Assembly: GCA_031282605.1 (NCBI GenBank)
Contig: JAITDK010000086.1
Span: 1-7,379, forward strand
Reading direction: 5' to 3'
Source: Oscillospiraceae bacterium
Lineage (GTDB): Bacteria; Bacillota; Clostridia; Christensenellales; Aristaeellaceae
Length of the DNA stretch: 7,379 nucleotides
The notes beneath the pieces were generated by a model. It saw only the letters and a list, made by a program, of their open reading frames with translations, was not told the DNA's origin and made no database searches. Both the position numbers and the translations under genes were made by a program. Positions within the stretch are counted from its first letter, which is position 1, and each line of letters begins with the position of its first letter. This document shows, piece by piece, positions 6,350 to 7,379 of the stretch.

Positions 6350-7126
6350 ATGACCGCAATACTGCCATACTTGATTGCTTGCCCGCTGTGCATGCTCGCG
6401 GGGTTCATAGACTCGATCGCGGGCGGGGGAGGTTTGATATCATTGCCCGCGTATTACCTGGCGCTGGGCAGCGGTGGCGTGCTTGCGAGGCTGTCGGCTG
6501 GAACGAACAAGCTATCGGCGAGTTTTGGTTCTATAGCCGCCGTGATTAGGTTCGCGCGCGGCGGCGACGTGGCGTGGGTTCCTGCGCTGACGGCGACGGC
6601 GGGTGCGCTGCCCGGCGCGTTCTTGGGCGCGCAGGCGTTGGAGCACATACCGGAGGCGCTGGCGCTTAAGATAATGATGTTTGTGCTGCCGGTGGTGTGC
6701 GTGATACTGTTGACGCGGCGCGGCGAGTTCCAGCGCAAGATAACGCCGGGAGCGTGGCGGTTCCCCGCGTACGCAGCGATAGGCTTGATAGTAGGGTTCT
6801 ACGATGGGATGATCGGCCCGGGGACGGGCACGTTCCTGATACTGCTGTTCTCGGGTGTGACGGGTATGCCGCCCATCATAGCCAGCGGCTCGGCGAAGGT
6901 AGTCAACCTGGCCAGCGGGGTATCAAGCCTGGCCAGCTTCATGCTAGGCGGGTATGTGGATTGGTGGCTGGGCTTGGCCGCTGCGGCGTTTTCGATAGCG
7001 GGGAATCTGCTGGGTGCGGGGCTTGCCATCAAGAAGGGCGCGAAGGTGATACAGGCTGTGCTGGCCGTGGTGCTGGCGCTTATATTGGTTACGCTGGGGA
7101 TCAGGGCGGCAGGGGTTGGGGGATAG
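6350..7126 (+). CDS. TSUP-family (TauE/SafE-like) membrane permease
   Basis: This 258-residue polytopic inner-membrane protein belongs to the TSUP (sulfite exporter TauE/SafE) family. Known members handle sulfite, sulfonates, sulfoacetate and related anions, but most are uncharacterised and the name should not be read as a substrate call. The two homologous halves are clear: GFIDSIAGGGGLISLPA (18-34) with TNKLSASFGS (52-61) in the first, and GFYDGMIGPGTGTF (149-162) with a SAKVVNLASG segment in the second. About seven to eight hydrophobic segments are visible, and length is normal. It starts 9 nt after the AEC permease stop with an AGAGG site at 6341-6345, so the two permeases are probably made together. 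No terminator with a T-run follows. Isoleucine is coded by ATA in about 15 of 22 cases by hand count, which is unusually high. Confidence 0.92.
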   Translation: MTAILPYLIACPLCMLAGFIDSIAGGGGLISLPAYYLALGSGGVLARLSAGTNKLSASFGSIAAVIRFARGGDVAWVPALTATAGALPGAFLGAQALEHIPEALALKIMMFVLPVVCVILLTRRGEFQRKITPGAWRFPAYAAIGLIVGFYDGMIGPGTGTFLILLFSGVTGMPPIIASGSAKVVNLASGVSSLASFMLGGYVDWWLGLAAAAFSIAGNLLGAGLAIKKGAKVIQAVLAVVLALILVTLGIRAAGVGG

Positions 7127-7144
7127 TTTAACATATGCTCTAAG

Positions 7145-7213
7145 ATGGAATTGGAGGTTTTACCTTTCAAGGCGCGGTACGCTAAACTGCGCCTAGAAAG
7201 GTGGCGGTTATGA
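7145..7213 (+). CDS. Possible 22-codon leader peptide through the hairpin
   Basis: A 22-residue, arginine- and leucine-rich reading frame (MELEVLPFKARYAKLRLERWRL) runs through the whole hairpin at 7162-7202. It ends in TGA at 7211-7213, overlapping the next ATG as ATGA. No convincing ribosome site precedes ATG 7145; the GGAGG at 7153-7157 lies inside the frame and has no start codon at a usable distance. The overlap geometry would suit translational coupling, but a frame this short can arise by chance. Confidence 0.25.
   Translation: MELEVLPFKARYAKLRLERWRL
7162..7202 (+). repeat. Long hairpin masking a ribosome binding site
   Basis: The arms 7162-7178 and 7186-7202 pair over 17 positions with one A-A mismatch (7169/7195), one G-U pair (7176/7188) and a 7-nt loop, ACGCTAA. 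Two further wobble pairs (7161/7203, 7160/7204) can extend it. The right arm contains most of AAAGGTGG (7197-7204), the Shine-Dalgarno of the frame starting at 7210. No T-run follows on either strand, so it is not a standard terminator. In RNA it would hide the ribosome site of the downstream frame. It could also be a palindromic mobile repeat, but no second copy is present in this window. Confidence 0.75.
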
Positions 7214-7326
7214 CAAATGCGATTGATTTTACATACATCAGAGAGAGCTACGCCGAAATCAGCGACGGATTGCAAGTAGAGAAACGGAAACGCGGTATAC
7301 GCTTGCAGATAGTCGATAAAGTGTGA
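7210..7326 (+). CDS. Small hypothetical protein, 38 residues
   Basis: I do not recognise this product. It is MTNAIDFTYIRESYAEISDG followed by an 18-residue basic tail containing VEKRKRG (23-29). AAAGGTGG at 7197-7204 lies 5 nt before the ATG, a good ribosome site but one buried in the hairpin at 7162-7202. There is no signal peptide or membrane segment. GC is about 44% by hand count (51 of 117), well below the neighbouring genes, so it may be a recently acquired or decaying gene, or the truncated start of a larger one. The TGA is followed by non-coding-looking AT-rich DNA. It could be a real small protein, the 5' remnant of a lost gene, or chance. Confidence 0.4.
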   Translation: MTNAIDFTYIRESYAEISDGLQVEKRKRGIRLQIVDKV

Positions 7327-7355
7327 CTATCTTAGTGCACATCCCCCCTGCTGCC

Positions 7356-7379
7356 AAAAATTGAAAATAACTGTTGACA
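7356..7379 (+). promoter_or_regulatory. Partial promoter at the right edge: A-rich tract plus -35
   Basis: A perfect -35 hexamer TTGACA occupies the last six bases (7374-7379). It is preceded by an A-rich stretch (7356-7370) resembling an UP element. The -10 would lie beyond the window. This suggests a plus-strand gene begins shortly to the right. Confidence 0.4.

Noticed and set aside
7162..7202. Intrinsic terminator for the permease genes
   Set aside because: The stem is strong, but GGTGGCGG rather than a T-run follows it, and no T-run exists on the opposite strand either.

Overview
The window looks like ordinary chromosomal DNA from a bacterium with moderately high GC (roughly 55-60% by eye). 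It is probably a Clostridia-type Firmicute, perhaps an uncultured gut lineage. The evidence is the metG-tatD pair, a long methionyl-tRNA synthetase with four zinc-binding cysteines and a C-terminal tRNA-binding domain, strong AGGAGG-like ribosome binding sites, and the style of the DapF and aspartate kinase proteins. This assignment is inference from protein style and gene order, not a database result. Isoleucine is unusually often coded by ATA for DNA of this GC content.

Left half, minus strand: metG (2807 down to 861) runs straight into tatD (864 down to 31) with an ATGA stop/start overlap. This is a housekeeping pair found together in many Firmicutes. A 234-bp divergent intergenic region (2808-3041) separates it from a plus-strand cluster. 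That region holds a candidate promoter for each direction and a pair of 18-bp imperfect direct repeats whose starts are 31 bp apart. The right-hand copy overlaps the -35 region of the dapF promoter.

Right half, plus strand: dapF (diaminopimelate epimerase), then a 142-bp gap with a hairpin, a 14-bp tandem repeat and a possible secondary promoter. Next come lysC (aspartate kinase with C-terminal ACT regulatory domains, TTG start), an AEC-family permease that overlaps lysC by 11 bp, and a TSUP-family (TauE/SafE-like) permease 9 bp later. DapF and aspartate kinase are the penultimate and first enzymes of the lysine/meso-diaminopimelate route. The two permeases are arranged as though co-translated with the kinase, but nothing in the sequence identifies their substrates.

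The last 253 bp (7127-7379) hold no recognisable family. They do contain a near-perfect 17-bp-arm hairpin (7162-7202) whose right arm carries the Shine-Dalgarno of a 38-codon reading frame (7210-7326). An even shorter reading frame (7145-7213) runs through the hairpin and ends in an ATGA overlap with it. This leader-like arrangement, together with the dapF upstream direct repeats, is the most interesting material here. I see no clear new multi-gene system: the protein-coding content is conventional.
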